Positions 38,201 through 52,516 of a DNA stretch of 64,000 nt are shown here, in pieces (the stretch's first letter is position 1; the number at the start of each line of letters is the position of its first letter). The notes under the pieces were generated by a model. It ran no database searches. It saw nothing but the letters and a program-made list of their open reading frames with translations, and had not been told where the DNA came from. The translations under genes were made by a program, and so were the position numbers. Source of the stretch: Anisakis pegreffii. Lineage: Eukaryota > Nematoda > Chromadorea > Rhabditida > Anisakidae. Location: assembly GCA_035041965.1 (NCBI GenBank), contig JAPYMA010001608.1, positions 1 to 64,000 on the forward strand, read 5' to 3'.

Positions 38201-40049
38201 CATATTTCTTTCCTTGAAGCAGCCATTTAGCTATCAAGCATCCCCAACAGCTCAAGGCATCCAGCTGGTCGCTGTCAATGCAATGCGCGATAGATCAGAT
38301 ATTTTAATTCAATTCAAATTCATTGTTTTTCATTGCTGTATGGATCTTGTTTCGTTCCAGTTTGAATTGTTACATTTATCGTTTTTGAGATTGCTCATTG
38401 AATATTCCCCATCTTTTCAATCGTTCGATTTCATACGCCCGCGCTGAAGCAATTATTATTTCGCCGTTTCCATCAATCTATTTATCGCTCACGATTTTTG
38501 CTCTTGGTCAATGAATTCAACATCCCGTCAATTTTCATCCTATTAACCGTTATTTATCCAGTTTTTTTGCTCTAGTCACTTCAGTGCAATTTAATCAGCT
38601 GAACATTTGAGGAAGGATTTATGGAGATAAGAAATCCATCTGTCTACTTTCACCACCCGCAGAGGCCTGAATCAACAGGTTTTCTTTGGATTTCGAGAAA
38701 AATTCAGATAATAAAAGCGAATATTCTTAGGCTCTCAATTTCACAGATGGGTGAGAATTTTCGAATAATCCATTTAAAAAATTCTGAAGGAGATAATTTC
38801 CTTCTTTACGATAGTCACGCAATCACCACTTATGTTTCCCAGTTCTTCAACTCAGTGTCACTGACCAAACAAGAGATTCAAAGCCGATTTTGTGCACTAA
38901 TTCATAGGAAAAACTCAAAATAGATTCCGTTATCAGTTGTTTCCGTGCTTCATACCGTACATTTTTTAATGAACAGCTTACTTAAAATATTGCTTCCTGC
39001 AGTTTTTACCTCGCTCTGATTGGTTGGATTACGCATGACAATTTCATTCTTGCTGCACTGTAGCTGAGAATTTCCCTTCTTCTTACATATTATTTGCACC
39101 TAAACATTTCAGTAGCATTCACATCAATGACATACACAGTGTTTAACACTCTGAACTGATTGTCGTGCACCTTTTGCTACAAATATAAATTTCTAGTTTG
39201 TTTGTAATGATCGGCTTGATTTGGAGCGATGAACTGTTCTTATTCCGAGAATTTTAAAGCAGCAGCATGCTTGAAAACGCTTCAAATAACGAGTACAAAG
39301 CGGTGAAAAAAAGATAGTTTCGGGTTTAATTAAAATGAATTATTATATGCGAATTCGGTGTGTTCATCGAGAAATACAACTCGGAAATGTAAAAAATATA
39401 AATTCATCTCTCGTTCAGTTAATTTTGTTCCATTCCATTCGATATTCACGAAACGGCAATCGAACGGATCGAAAGGGATATGCCAAATAATAAGAGATAT
39501 ATGTGGTGATATGTGAACAAAACTAAAACCGTTGTGTTCTTTTCTTCCGCCAATTTTACGCTTAATTCTTTGGATGCATTGTTTTTGCATCAGTGTAAAT
39601 GATCATAAAGAATTCTTTCAAATTCTATTTCATAATATCAAAGTATTGCTCTACTGCAGCATTCCGATATAATACCAGTAAACTGCTGGTGATATTTAAA
39701 ATATCGTCGTCATTTTCATGCATTGCTGGTGATATGCTACTAAAATCCTCATTTTCTAATCATTCTGACCTGATGAACTAAATGTTAACATCTCATTATT
39801 GCTATGCTAATGTCGCCATGGTAATCAAGTGTTCCTGAGTGCATGTATTTTTTTCTTGAGTGTATGTATATAGCAATTGCAATTGATTAAGAGTGCATGT
39901 CTCTCCTTTATCACCTTTATCACCAAATATCTCACTGTTACTTCCTCAAAATCCTTCCTTCCGCATAGCCAACGACATTAGTACAGGAAATAATCTATCT
40001 CCATGAAAGACTAACTTCGATTGCTGATGCAGCGAATATTCAGAACTAA
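32250..40049. other. Non-coding AT-rich DNA
   Basis: No gene is supported apart from the weak candidate at 35354. A 14-bp unit (TTTGGAGACATTCA) is duplicated at about 32504-32533. Imperfect AAT/AAC tracts lie at about 35620-35740 and 35940-35980. An ATG frame of 100 codons at 38621-38923 is protein-like but unrecognised. Confidence 0.5.
35354..35527 (+). CDS. Possible short membrane or secreted peptide (57 codons)
   Basis: The ATG frame begins MQSLICNIALFCLFFMFCVS and ends its hydrophobic part at YSDA, like a signal peptide. VLLDSPLIRIIRS follows, then a second hydrophobic segment rich in Ile. An antisense frame overlaps. No processing sites or family are recognised. It is likely chance in AT-rich DNA but noted for its start. 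Confidence 0.1.
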   Translation: MQSLICNIALFCLFFMFCVSYSDAVLLDSPLIRIIRSIIAATIIIIMLRFTLITSSE

Positions 40050-40350
40050 AATAGAGCTATTCTCCTGCATTGCCCAATGATTTCTAGGACGAGGAACTGA
40101 GAATGAGCCCGAAAATACGCTCCGACTGTTCAATGGAAAATGTGTCCAAAGATTCCTTAGAATATCTATTCAAAATAATCGACAGAACCAGCAATATTTT
40201 GGTATCAAAAATAAACAACGATTTGAATGAGTGTAACCGAATCGAGTGATAGTGATCAGTTTATTAAATATCCCACAATCAAACAAGCAGTAACAATTAT
40301 TCGTTGCCATAACAACTTTGCATAATTTGCCACAACCGAATATCACCAAT
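40050..40350. repeat. Dispersed repeat, copy B
   Basis: Same landmarks and spacing as copy A at 27020-27330: AATGAGCCCGAAAAT at 40102-40116, AACAAGC at 40282-40288 and CATAATT at 40321. It runs directly into an imperfect AAT-type tail and the minisatellite at 40585. Confidence 0.55.
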
Positions 40351-40584
40351 CAGTAAATCAGTGTCACAACAATAAACATTGTGCCGATCGCCCAGAGTGA
40401 TCATGCTCAGCAAATACACCCTACAATGTACAATGCCATCGATCACTGATATGAGATTATCAAAACGGAATAACAATAGCAATGATTCTATGATACGAAT
40501 GCAATTGATGGAAGTAGCATTAGCCGTAACAGTGAATGTAAGAATAATAGCGAAGAATAACAGCAATATTATCTGAATATTATT

Positions 40585-40713
40585 TATTATCAAAATATTA
40601 CAATATTATCAAAATATTACGATTATTATCAAAATATAACGATTATTATCAAAATATTACGATATTATCAAAATATTACGATTATTATCAAAATATCACG
40701 ATGTTATCAAAAA
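40585..40713. repeat. Minisatellite, about 20-bp unit x 6.5
   Basis: Head-to-tail copies of TATTATCAAAATATTACGAT, with units of 19-20 bp and one or two substitutions each, decaying at the 3' end. Confidence 0.9.
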
Positions 40714-43700
40714 TGCTCATTTCCATCTGAATCAGTATGCAATTGTTATATGTGTTCATCACCACCATCACTATCGCAATGACAGGCTTATTTTTTTCAC
40801 ATTTTCATTCTCGCCAACTCTCATTCGGAAACCAAACATGAAACGATGAATTTTAAAATAAACGGAAAGCGAAGAATTTTTCACTTTTTACGTTTCACAT
40901 CGAACGTATGAAAGAGCGGGTCGATAGGAGTGGAAGAAAATAAATTTTGTCCTAAGAAGTGTTATCATCATGCATACACCCTTTCGCAAACAAATTACCA
41001 ACTAATGGCATCGTGAAAAGATATCTTAAGAACTACTCAAGTCGTCGTCTTATTGCTGATTATGTTGTGATTATGAGCATTGAAACGAAGAAGAACGTAA
41101 ACAGACAACAACACCGAAAAAAAGATTTCTGATTTGTGAACATTTATTTTCCAATCTTTCATGACCATGATTGACGTGACGTTGTTTATGAATTTGTGCT
41201 GCATTTTATTTTTGTTATTCATTTGCATTCACTAATATTTTGTTATTTCGTAGACTAATTACAGCACAAACATATGCAAATACGTATAAAAATCAACGAT
41301 TACTTTTGTCATTGTTGTTTACTGAATGTTTCGAAATGTTATCTAGTTACATCATATACATTAATATTGTTCTCGAAAAAGTTTTCTCACTTGACACGAG
41401 GGATTCATATGACTTTCTCAGCTTCATCTCAGTCACGAAGACAAATCGTTGAACTCAAATCGCAGTTACGCTCTAACAATAAATCAAAACAACAATGAAT
41501 TTCTTGCCCTTCTGTGATAAATTATGATTTTGTGTTCCACTGTCATTGCCGTTTCTTTCTTCTATTGATCTATTGTTTCATTTATGTGATCCTTTGGACG
41601 GCAGGATCGCTCTATTTTCCCTTTTACTTCATCCGCGCAAAACAATGAAATGAAACTAAGTTTCTTCGATATTTTAATGATGCGCATTTATGTGTATATC
41701 TGTGCTCACAAGCGCATTCGTCCTAATCAATCACCATTCTATAAGCAGTAGCTCATATTCCATATGGAACATCAAATTGTTTCTTTATTAAAGAACGAGA
41801 ACTCCGCCGATGCGATGTAATGAGCTCAAATACTACTGGATATATGTCATACACGATGCTTACACAGAGGTTCTATTAAGCACACATCGAGCCAAACATT
41901 ACGTTAAGCTTAAGCATAAGCTTCATAGCGTGATACGATATTTATTAGCTGTTCACATCGACGAATTAATTGTTGCGTTATTTATTGAAGTACCCTCTCA
42001 CGATCACCAATTTTGTTCAGAGATTCTGTGACTTTGCTGGTTTTCGTTCCGATGCCTCTGAATGCTTTTGTCCTTAAAAGATTGTGAATATTCATCAATG
42101 GACCGTCATCTCGCAGATGGAACTTTAGAAGCTTGTATAGACTTGATCCTTTCCACTGATTCTGACTATACCATATGCACTTTGCAATAATATTCCGCAC
42201 TTCCGTAATCCATGCATGAATGACCATCTTCTGTGATTTCGTAGCGCTTTATGATTACGGTGAAGAACATTTACATTAAATACTGACTAATTGGCATTGT
42301 CTGTGCCAGGCTATCGATAAAGGATTAGTAAGAGCTGACGATGCGCTCTTTTAAACGATCCTATGAGCGTAATCAGTTTTGAAATGAAACGAATGAATCG
42401 ACTAGCAAAAACTCGAAATCAACCTTGCCCAGCAGTGTTTCATTTGAACTTTTGATTCAAACTCATTTCATATCATGAATCTCCACTCTTGTTGGATCAT
42501 ACTCTCGAATCCATTGTCGGATAGTGCTCAGTTTTGTCACTCGATAAGGGCTACCTTCATCAGCTGTTAATCGAGATGTGACGTGAAGCTGAAAGAGACA
42601 ATTTAGTGTGTCATTCAAACTGCAAAATGATGTATAATGTCATCATTTTGCTGTCAATTTTATGATTGTAGATTATCAATATCTGTCTCTGCAATAGCTA
42701 GTTTGAAACACATGAATATCATGAATGCACAAATTGTCCTCGTCATATATGCTATTCCCATTATTAGTCTCAAATATATCACCTCTATCAACAATGCTCC
42801 TTTATGCAGTGAGATCTTTCATTCATTCGATAAAATTGAACTAAAAATAAACTGTGAGCAACAATCAACTTGAAGTTTATTTGAACATTCGTAACATTTG
42901 AACGTGACTGTTTTCTTTATTCTGCTATTAAAAGCAATTATCAGCTATCACTATCAGACGAACAAACATCTTAATCCCTATGACTTGATGATAAGAGATC
43001 ACAACAATAAGAAAAATTTTCAAAGTCCTTTTCTCTTTTTGTGGTCCTGCTGGTCGCAAAAGATTTTTTCTTTGTGTATTCATGGTCAGCGTTGAATGTT
43101 TAGTGAACAATTCACTGAATATCAAACACTAAATGAATAAACAAACAGATTGGATTTCTTAATCGACTATTTCAATGTTTGATTGAGAGAATAAGAGAAC
43201 TGATAAAAGAAACGATGGAATGTATACATGAAAATAACGATATTGCATGAAAAAATCTTTTCTTATTGAACACTTCATAAGGATTCTAGAATGTTGTAAT
43301 TCAAAAATTGGTTAAGGTGATCATTGTGGTTTTCGGTTGTGGTCATTTTCATTTGCATCGCCATCATTCTACATATCGGCATTAACGTTTTTTGATTAGG
43401 TGTCTAGTTATCGTCATTATTGATAATATCGCTGCAATTATTGGTAATATCGTCATTATCATTTGGAATTGACTGCGAGATGAAGACTATTCCATGAAAC
43501 CAAATGCTTAATCATAGCTCACCTGTCATCTCTTATTACACGTATGCGATTGTGAGCAATTAATAATATCATTAATAGCAGTGAAAATAATAATTATTAC
43601 AGTGATAACAAAAATAACATCAGTAGCGGTAATAATAGCAGTATTAACAGCGATAATGATAACAACAATAATACCGTGATATTAATAACAATAGCAATAA

Positions 43701-45222
43701 ATAATAGCAATGAATTATGATAAGAGTCTTGATTGCTCGAATGTTTGTACAATTTAATCATTTATTTGTTTGATTGCGAAGAATATTTTTTTCTGAATTT
43801 TTGATCAGTCGTTTTGCTTTCAGGTGCTTGTAATTGTTTGCTATGATTAAAGATGTTTATGATTTCCCAGAAAGGATCTTCTCATCATTCCAACTGAATC
43901 ATTTAGTGTCTTGTTCAGTCTTCTCCCACTCATTCTCATTCATTCCATACCATTTTTGCATCTTATCGCATGCTTCTTATCTCTGCAGAATTTAAGTTTC
44001 CCACCCCTCATATCAATCTCCTTATCATTCCAATCTTTCATCTTGTTTTCCATATTTTCCTTCTACCAGTACTTATTTTTCTCTTTACTATTTCCATTTT
44101 TCACGTTCATTGTCGTTCCTTACCACAAAACATCACACCTATTATTATAACGCCATCACATTGCCTACTTACACTTAACAACTAAATCTTTATTGATACG
44201 TGCACGTACATTCAAATCCATTGGTATGATCGGTTGTTTGTCCTGAAGAATGCCAAAAAATAAACAACTGAATGCAAAATGCTATGCAAAGGCATTCAAA
44301 AGTAAACAGAAATTTGTCATGTGAAGTCATTTTTCTGTACGAGTGATCCTAAGAAAAACTCCAACTGCACCTAAATGTGAATATTTATGTTCATCAAAAT
44401 AAATACTCTGTCATAATTTATTCTTATCTGGTCGCATCCTGTTATGTTCACATTGTAAATCAAACGATTATTCACAAGAGTGCAACCAATAACCCAAAAA
44501 ACCACTGCATATGTCAATAACCGATGAAACGAACTGCATCAAGCGATCAACAACCACATTCATTTACTTTAGCACTATCAGCTAAGTTCGTTCGTTGGAC
44601 TGTCCCAGTTTTCTCTTCTCCAGCCTGTCTCAGCCAACAGCTTCCAAATGAATGTTTCTCTTAAAGAAGTCATCCGTCCGTTCATATTTTTATTTCACAA
44701 TACATCAGATCCACCAAAACAACCTTATCTTCCAGGCATGTAATGAATAATTCTTGATATTGCATGTCTCTCAGCACTTGATACGTGTGATGTCTAGTGA
44801 TAGCTTCATTAGATCAGCTGACGAATTGTGATTGGTCCGTGATATGTCCGATCTAATGCAGATAGGGACATGGCGTGGCTGCCCGTCAGACGTCAGGTGT
44901 TTCAATAAATTCAACTATAGACTTTTCCTCCGATAAAAAACCGGCTCAGATAAGGTCATGGTGTTGCGTATATGGAGCTGGAACGAACAATAGGTTCGGA
45001 ACAACGACTAAAAACAACTGAATTTCAGTTCGAAACTTAACACAAATCCCAAATAAATCAACCATGAGCAAAATGAGAACCAGAGGAGCAAAATTTCCAC
45101 TGCATCAGTTATTATCACTTCTTTCTTGATAATTTTGTTCAGTTCGCTATTTTCGTTACAATTGAAGCAACCGAATGCATTTTCGACCTTTTGACGTTTT
45201 ATTTTCTGTTATTATTAAGCTT
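40714..45222. other. Non-coding AT-rich DNA
   Basis: No gene is supported. An ATG frame at 41810-42031 (73 codons) is protein-like but unrecognised. An imperfect AAT-type tract lies at about 43550-43720. A pyrimidine-rich stretch lies at about 43910-44120. Confidence 0.5.
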
Positions 45223-45456
45223 CTAGAATGACTTCAAACGAAATTGTGAAATTGTTGATTTAAACGGATATTGAAGTGGAGGAACGAATGTGTTCATCAG
45301 TTGTTTAGTAGAATAGCGTTTGTTATCTTGTTTCCAGTGAACTTCTTTTTTAGCATGAACATTTTCCCGGTGATTTGCGATTATTCTACTAATTCGCTTG
45401 ATTTGACTTGATTGCAGTTTGTTCTCCTCACTTGCTGTCATGGTTTTTTCACTCAT
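45223..45456 (-). CDS. Possible small basic protein, 77 codons
   Basis: ATG frame, hydrophilic and basic (MSEKTMTASEENKLQSSQIK, then RISRIIANHRENVHAKKEVH), ending TAG. An AATAAA on the same strand (45203-45198) lies about 20 bases past the stop, compatible with a 3' end, though AATAAA is frequent in AT-rich DNA. No signal peptide, no domain and no recognisable neighbour. Confidence 0.15.
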   Translation of the reverse strand: MSEKTMTASEENKLQSSQIKRISRIIANHRENVHAKKEVHWKQDNKRYSTKQLMNTFVPPLQYPFKSTISQFRLKSF

Positions 45457-45923
45457 CTCTATGACAGCAGTTCATTTCACATAAACTTATTAGTGTCTTT
45501 ACGTTTCATTTTCCTGTGCCCCTCTGCATTTTGTTGAAAAGATATCATAATCGTTATGCCCATGTTGACACAACAAAAAACCACTCGCTTAATTTGTTGT
45601 TTTGTTAAGTTAACTGATTTAATTATCCAATTAGTGTCACAAAAAAAAGACGTCTTTCTCGAATCACCGCCATCATTCTTACAATTATCGCTGTTGTCTG
45701 TGTTTTCTTGCGTACTTTATTCTCGCACTTACGAGATGATACTATAATTTCACCGTCGAGAGTGTCACTCGACTTTCATCTCGTATGATCACATTGTTGC
45801 TCGATCGGTTCTCAGATCAGCTCCCTCGAGTCTCACAATTAATTCTCTTTGAATGAAACTATTTCAGTGTCATATTTTTACTGCTCGAATTCACTCCGCC
45901 ATTCATATATTCTGCTGTATAAA

Positions 45924-45983
45924 GTTCAACTATTACCTGGATTACCTGGATTGGCCAGGCTATCAAACGTTACGACGTTCAAC
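45924..45983. repeat. Second copy of the dispersed 37-bp motif
   Basis: About 45935-45971 matches 6988-7024 with three mismatches and contains the palindromic CCTGGATTGGCCAGG. GTTCAAC flanks it on both sides (45924-45930 and 45977-45983), which may be a short target duplication. Confidence 0.45.
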
Positions 45984-48962
45984 AGTAAAAATTATTATTA
46001 GTTTCTCTATTCAATTATAAGAATTATTATTAATTTTACCACTGATTAAACTTTTGTAACATATTTGAGCGAGTTATTTCCAAAAAAAACTCATTCGATG
46101 AGATACTGATAGAACATTGGCTGAATCTCAGCTTCAATATCGCTGGTCATGACTATGATGATGTAACCATGTCGTACATTCATGAGATACCTGGAATAGA
46201 GAAGTAATCTGACGATGCTTTCATATCATTGATTCTGCCTTGAATATCACGAAGTGAGCTCAAACAACACTGAGTTGAATTTTGAGCTCTATTCGAGCTG
46301 AATCCAATATTGAGTTGATTCAAAATGATATGATGAGTGATTCAAACGAGCAGTCTGCGTCGCTACATGCTCAAAGTTTGTATGCACCACTTCGTCAAGC
46401 CAGTCAGTCTCGTGTAGACGACACAAAATGATTCATCTAATGATTCGTCGGACTTCTTGCGAGCTAAAGTGAGCTGCCTGCCGAGTCTAACCCAGTCCAG
46501 ATATTGCTCACTCGATAGACTTGATTCAGCTTTAATCAGACAACAACATGCCCGACTGAACGCCCGACGACCAACATAGCGACAATTCCTAGCGCTTAAT
46601 CGATTCAATTTTCATGTCGTTGTCATTCCCTCGAGCAAAGCATTTCAAAGCAATAACCTCAAACATCAAATTGAGCACTTGTGAACACCAACAACCAAGA
46701 TAGTCTCATTAGTTGAGTAAAGTAACTTGAGTTTTGGCTTGAACATATGCACTTACATATACGTTGTTGTTTTCGTCGTGGATAAATTAATACGAAATTT
46801 GATATTTCCTTTCAGATGTTCCAGTGGGTATTCGCACTGCCGTTGCGCTTCTCTAGATATGAGGCGTTGTGAATATCACAAATCTGAGCCGCAAATATCA
46901 TCCGATGTTGTGTTTGCTTTCTTTCCCATTATCCAGCCAAAGCACTAATCAAATTATTTCCAATTTCTGACGGCAGGATCAGTCAAAACGAACAGTTCTA
47001 CTTTCTGATGAATGAGCACAGGAGCAATATGACGGCTTTTGGACATTTACGTATATCATTTTCAATGAAATCAACAAATTTTTTTGGGGGGAGAAGAACT
47101 GAAATAATTTATTTTCTTCGTTTCGTTTCGCTTTTTGAATCGTTTTCATATGAACTGCTAATGAGATATGATCAGTATGACAACGGACTGCCTCAGCCTC
47201 AGTAGTGTCAGTGACCACGATAAGACACTATTTGATTCTGAGTAAAGTGTTTCTTCCGCCCTCGAAGGGAAGACGTTTTGCACAGAATTGAATGGTGTTC
47301 CAATGTCAACATCATTTTTATATAATTAGGAATTCTTCACGTTATCAGTCGTTAATCATTCAATGAATAAAACCTACAAAATACCAATTCAATTTTTTAC
47401 CAATACCAAGAATTTTCGGACCTGTTTCATATTGCATCCGAATCAGCCCATACACAGAACTGCTTCCAGGTCCACACAGAGGTTTCTCTCTCTTTCAGCG
47501 TCAATCAATCAGCTGCGGTAAGTGTTCAAGTCAGCTGCAACGTCATGATCCATTTGCAATTCATTTCACTGGATGTCGAGAAATTTATCGACTAGCGAAT
47601 TGATTCATTCGCCTTCGCTAATTGAACAATTCAACAGCAACCTCAAAATAAGTACAACCGTCACCTGTGCAAGTGAGAGTGAGGGTTTTTTCACAAACCA
47701 TGTGAAGTTTAGAAAAATCCAAATGTTCAAAGGAACATTGAAAAACGATAGCCGCAAAAAGCAAAGATTAGTGCAGTTACACTTTCGCAACAACTCATTC
47801 ATCTCATATTTTGTCCTTAATTAATCAGCACTTCATCACACCCTCTTGTTAGCCAATGAATCCATCCGTCAATTGAATGAAGTTCTATGCAAAAATCTCT
47901 CATAGAATTCCCTTCGTACATAAATGAGATTCACGGTGTCATCATTGACGAGAATGATGATGCTATGATAATATGGGATGATTTCTTATCAATTCTACAG
48001 TTCCTCTTTGATCATCATCTATTTTCTGAAATAAGAACTCATTACGAGTAATCCATCAAGCATTCGCACCTGCTTATTATCACTGAATGCAAAATATGCC
48101 ACTTTTTCGTGCTGTCTTTTTCAAGCATCATGGCCAAACACCAAAATGCACACCCTTTGCTGATTGATGTTCTCTTGATCAGTTTATGTTTGAGACGCTT
48201 TTTGTGTGCATGATCTTGCATTGCACCACTTCATCATCAACGACAAATTCCTTCCAATTCCAAATGTGCACTGAACTTACTCACAATCAGCTATCTTAAT
48301 AAATATTCTCATGCAGCCAGTGACAAAGGAATTGCATCAGTGAAAACGATGAATTCCCATTAATGCAAGGAGTACACATGCTAAAAAGAAGCACTGAAGT
48401 GGAATGACTGCAAATGCGAGTTATCCCATACAATAAAGTTACCCCGGTTACCGAGTTTTCTAGTCACCCACGCAGTTCCCACCCGCTGTAAAAAAGTTTG
48501 GTTCCAACAAGCCTTCGGATAAATCTGGCTTCCTTTATCCTTCTGAGTCGAATTTGATCCATATCGATGAGCGCTAGTTCGATTGTTTAAGTTAATGGAG
48601 TGAATAGACGAGATCATGTTCATGAGTCAACAGCATTCAAATTCCAGTCCAGCATTTTGCCTAGATAAAAAAATTTTTGTGATTGTGAGTCACGGAATTG
48701 TTCATTTCGTGATTGCGGTTTTTGATGTATTGCTTCATATTATTCTTGTTTGTTTTGCTTATCACTATCATCTGCACTATTGCGACGTTATCATTGCTGT
48801 TCTCGTGTCTTGTTACCACACCAACTATTATTCACTTTTCAAATACTTCCATTATTTGCTATCAGTACTAACACCATTTGCGTAGCTCAATTTATGTGTT
48901 GATTTTATTTTGTGTTATCCTTGATATTCGTAATTGTAGTATGATTGTTATTATTGTTATTG

Positions 48963-48981
48963 GTGTGTGTGTGTGTGTGTG
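48963..48981. repeat. (GT)n microsatellite
   Basis: About nine uninterrupted GT units. Confidence 0.9.
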
Positions 48982-50339
48982 ATTTGATCCGTCCTTCGTC
49001 ATATTCATTGACGTATTCGTTCCACAAAAAATGAATTTGTCAACAGCTCTGACTGTTTACTTCGAACGACAGTTTACATTCAGCCAGTTGAAAACATACT
49101 TAAGTACACTGAAAGTATATACATTAGAATTTCAAAATAACTGTAATATAATGCTATCAGTAAAGTTATGCTGTATTGCTATCGTCATAACTATTCCCAG
49201 TTCCACCTTTATCTGTGTGTGTCATTCATCATAATCTCTGCTGGCAGCTATAATCTTATCATAATATCACTTGTGTCGTCAAAAACAGTGTGCTGCGGTG
49301 TGAAAACAATGTATAAAAGCAGGATAAGATTTGACGAAATTAAGTGTTACTGATTATAATACCTAATTTTCGTCATCATGGTTCTTTCTCATTTCTGCAC
49401 AATCCGTTGGATTTCCATCATTCCAATTTTGATTCTTCATTTCGTACCTCACTTCCTTACCCATTTAATCATTCAAAAAGGGTTCAATATATTCGTTCCT
49501 TAATTTCCATTTAAAATTCGCCATGCACTGCAACAGTGCTCACGATGAAAGCTTTTGCGTGTATTATTACTGTCATGCATCCTAAGTTATCAATAAGAAG
49601 GAAGCAACGTTTCCAACAACAACAACAACACAGTGGAATATCTTGAAATGCACTTGCAACATAAATAAAATAACGTTCGTAAGGTTTTTTGTGCACGTAA
49701 CTGAACGTATCCTTATAATTATCAGCATCCTTTCCATTTTCATTACCACTATGATTATCATGAAATTTGCGCTAGATATGGTTTATTTCTTCGTGACTAA
49801 ATGTTTGTTCAGTTCACTCGTCCTCACCATGCTTATTGCTAATATGCTCACTACGTTAGTACACGCTGCGAGAATTTCATTTCACAAAATTCCATCAAAC
49901 TTATAATTTTTTCTATCTTTTCATCTCTTTTCATATTCCATCCCGTCTTGTCGTCTGCTCTCGTTTCCTAGCATTTTTCCATTGTATCTGTGGTACTTGT
50001 TATTTCAGTGTATTTTTAGTTGATTTTTGCTGTTTTCACGTCTATCACGTATGGTTCTTGCGCCATCTCTCATTGAGTAAACCAGCGAGTGAGCGAGCGA
50101 GCGCATATAAGGGATCAGTGTTCTGATGTACTCCTCGAAGTTTGAGAGATATTCATTATTTAGCTAATTACCGTTAGCACTGAGCTCACGTAATCTCCAT
50201 AATAGTGGTGCACATGCGTTGGCTGCTTCAATTTTTCATATCTTCATTCCTCACTCAGCATTGCGTATGAATCTTGTTTTATTTTCCTAAAACGAAATCA
50301 TATGTTCGAAATTTATGTAGAAGTTGATGATTTCATATT

Positions 50340-50900
50340 GATACTGGTGATAATGAACGACAGTGTGGTAATGATAATAATGATAATAGTAGTGCTAACA
50401 TCAGGACACTCCATTGTGTTTTTGCCAACATTTTTAAGGATGCCAGTGACTGTTGTGGTAACGACCGCGTGGTGATAATAATATCAGTTAAGATCATTCC
50501 ACTGGTAATCCCATTATTCATAACCGTTGCAGTAATTACAATCGTAATAATACTAATAGTAATGATAATAATATTAATAATTATGATAATAATAATAATA
50601 ATAATAGTGATAATTTTAATCATTGCTATAATAGTAATAACAACAATAATAATAATGACAGTGATAATAATAATAAAAATGATAATAATAATAATGATGA
50701 TGATAATAATACCTACAATAACAATAATAATAGCAATTATAACGAGTGGCAATTGTGATGTTGCAGTTGTAATTTCTATTGTAATATAATTTTCAATAAC
50801 GAGAATAACGCTGCCTTTAATAGCTTCAATGACTGTGCAGTTATCATAACAGTTGCAATAATAACAGCAACAATGATAGCTTCTGATAATTGTGGCGATA
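50340..50900. repeat. Imperfect AAT/GAT trinucleotide tract
   Basis: A long stretch dominated by ATAATAATGATA-type triplets. It produces open frames on both strands that encode almost only Ile, Val, Met and Thr. These are artefacts of the composition and not genes. Confidence 0.85.
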
Positions 50901-51868
50901 CCGAAGTTAAATGATTCGCTCTGATCAATATTCAACGGCCACAGGGTTGGCGAGTGGTAACGGTTCGTTGAAGAATATGAGAACTATTTGCGAATTTGAT
51001 TAAAATCACTTCCTCACTAGGCTTATAAATTAGTCGTCATCTATAATTCAATATAACATCATCGTTTATGTATCGGTATCGGTATCATTACCGCTATCAC
51101 TAGGCATCACTTCTTATCGTCATCTACGACTGCAGGCATTTGTTGATGCTAGTCGTTCGTTGATTGGTTATTTGGATGAGATTGATGATGAGGTGACAAT
51201 ATGAATTACCGTATCATCGTCATATGTTTTCGCAGTTGTCCCTCTCCATCCACCAACGTGTCTGCCTATCTCACCACTAAGAACTGTCTCAACCAATCAG
51301 TTTAACGCCTTAACTCAATATGTCTCACAATTATTGTTCCGCTATGTTTCCTCATAATCGTGCGTGCGATTTATTCCATTAAATTAACCATTTGTATACA
51401 ATTAATTACTTCTTCATATTAAGGGATTGAAAATGTTAACAGTTTGATCAGAACCGGAAATGGATTCCACGAAGTGCTCTTGTAATAATCTAGAATTTCA
51501 CTGGTCGTTAGGATTAACTGAGGTATTCGGCTGTGTTCCCATATCGCTTCTAAATGATTGAAGTAGATTAATCGAAGCATTTTAAGCGGGCAGCAAACTT
51601 CTGCAACATTTTCAAATGCTTGTTTTTATGAAATGGCAACATTTCATCGCCTAAAAATCAGCAGCATCGTATTGAGGAGATTGATTTGAGAACACACCAC
51701 AAAAACGCTGTGTGTTTCGCGTTGATAGATGATGAATGTATCACTTCATTTATCATTATATATTTGCGTCTTCTTTTGAATCAATGCATTCTTGGCGTGT
51801 AGACACGGGAAGGACAAACGAAGAAAGATAAATGTTATTGCTATGGCATTCAAGGGCATCAACTCAAG

Positions 51869-51892
51869 AACAACAACAACAACAACAACAAA
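51869..51892. repeat. (AAC)8 microsatellite
   Basis: Eight uninterrupted AAC triplets. Confidence 0.92.
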
Positions 51893-52476
51893 ATGTAAAG
51901 TGCTACCTAGGAGCGTCTTCGTGCATATGATCTGACTGAATTCATCGGCTGTTACATAACGACGCATTTGGTCGTGACGAGAACCTTGCTTGAATAGTGC
52001 TTTAAACAAGCTATTTTCACCTTATTGCCTAGATGAAATTGATGTAATCGCGACAGACGATTGCGATCTACCCACCCATGCAATCTAATCCATTCGAAAC
52101 GTCAGCAGTCGCTAGTGCAATCAATTTTTCATTTCATAATTTACGACAAACAATTCATGCTGCTATTCTTATTCAACAGCAACCGTCAACAACTGTCACA
52201 TCAAATCTTAATCAGAGTGAAAAACTGTTTTCACAAACAAAATATCATTATCGCAGAATCAAACTGTGAAAAAAAAACAGCGATCTCATTCAAATGATTG
52301 TATGTGTTTGTGTGCGTTTGATTGACGACAACAATCATATTAATAATGATGAGAACAGATTTTTTGAATTCTAATGAATTTCCATTCCATTGATTTTTTT
52401 CTCGTTCTCGCTAATAATTCCATTTATTATTTCACAAACCAGCAAATGAACAACGAATGGAAAAGCGCAACAACAT

Positions 52477-52512
<36 letters not shown>
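52477..52512. repeat. (CAG)12 microsatellite
   Basis: Twelve perfect CAG triplets with no mixed Gln codons. No long frame spans it, so it is probably a simple repeat and not a coding polyglutamine. Confidence 0.95.

Positions 52513-52516
<4 letters not shown>

Noticed and set aside
46363..46608. 81-codon minus-strand frame in a GC-richer patch
   Set aside because: Begins at TTG with no ATG, no recognisable domain, and no splice sites that convince; may be a repeat fragment.
50333..50935. 200-codon minus-strand frame, Ile/Val-rich, transmembrane-like
   Set aside because: Produced by the imperfect AAT/GAT repeat; the opposite strand gives a similar frame.
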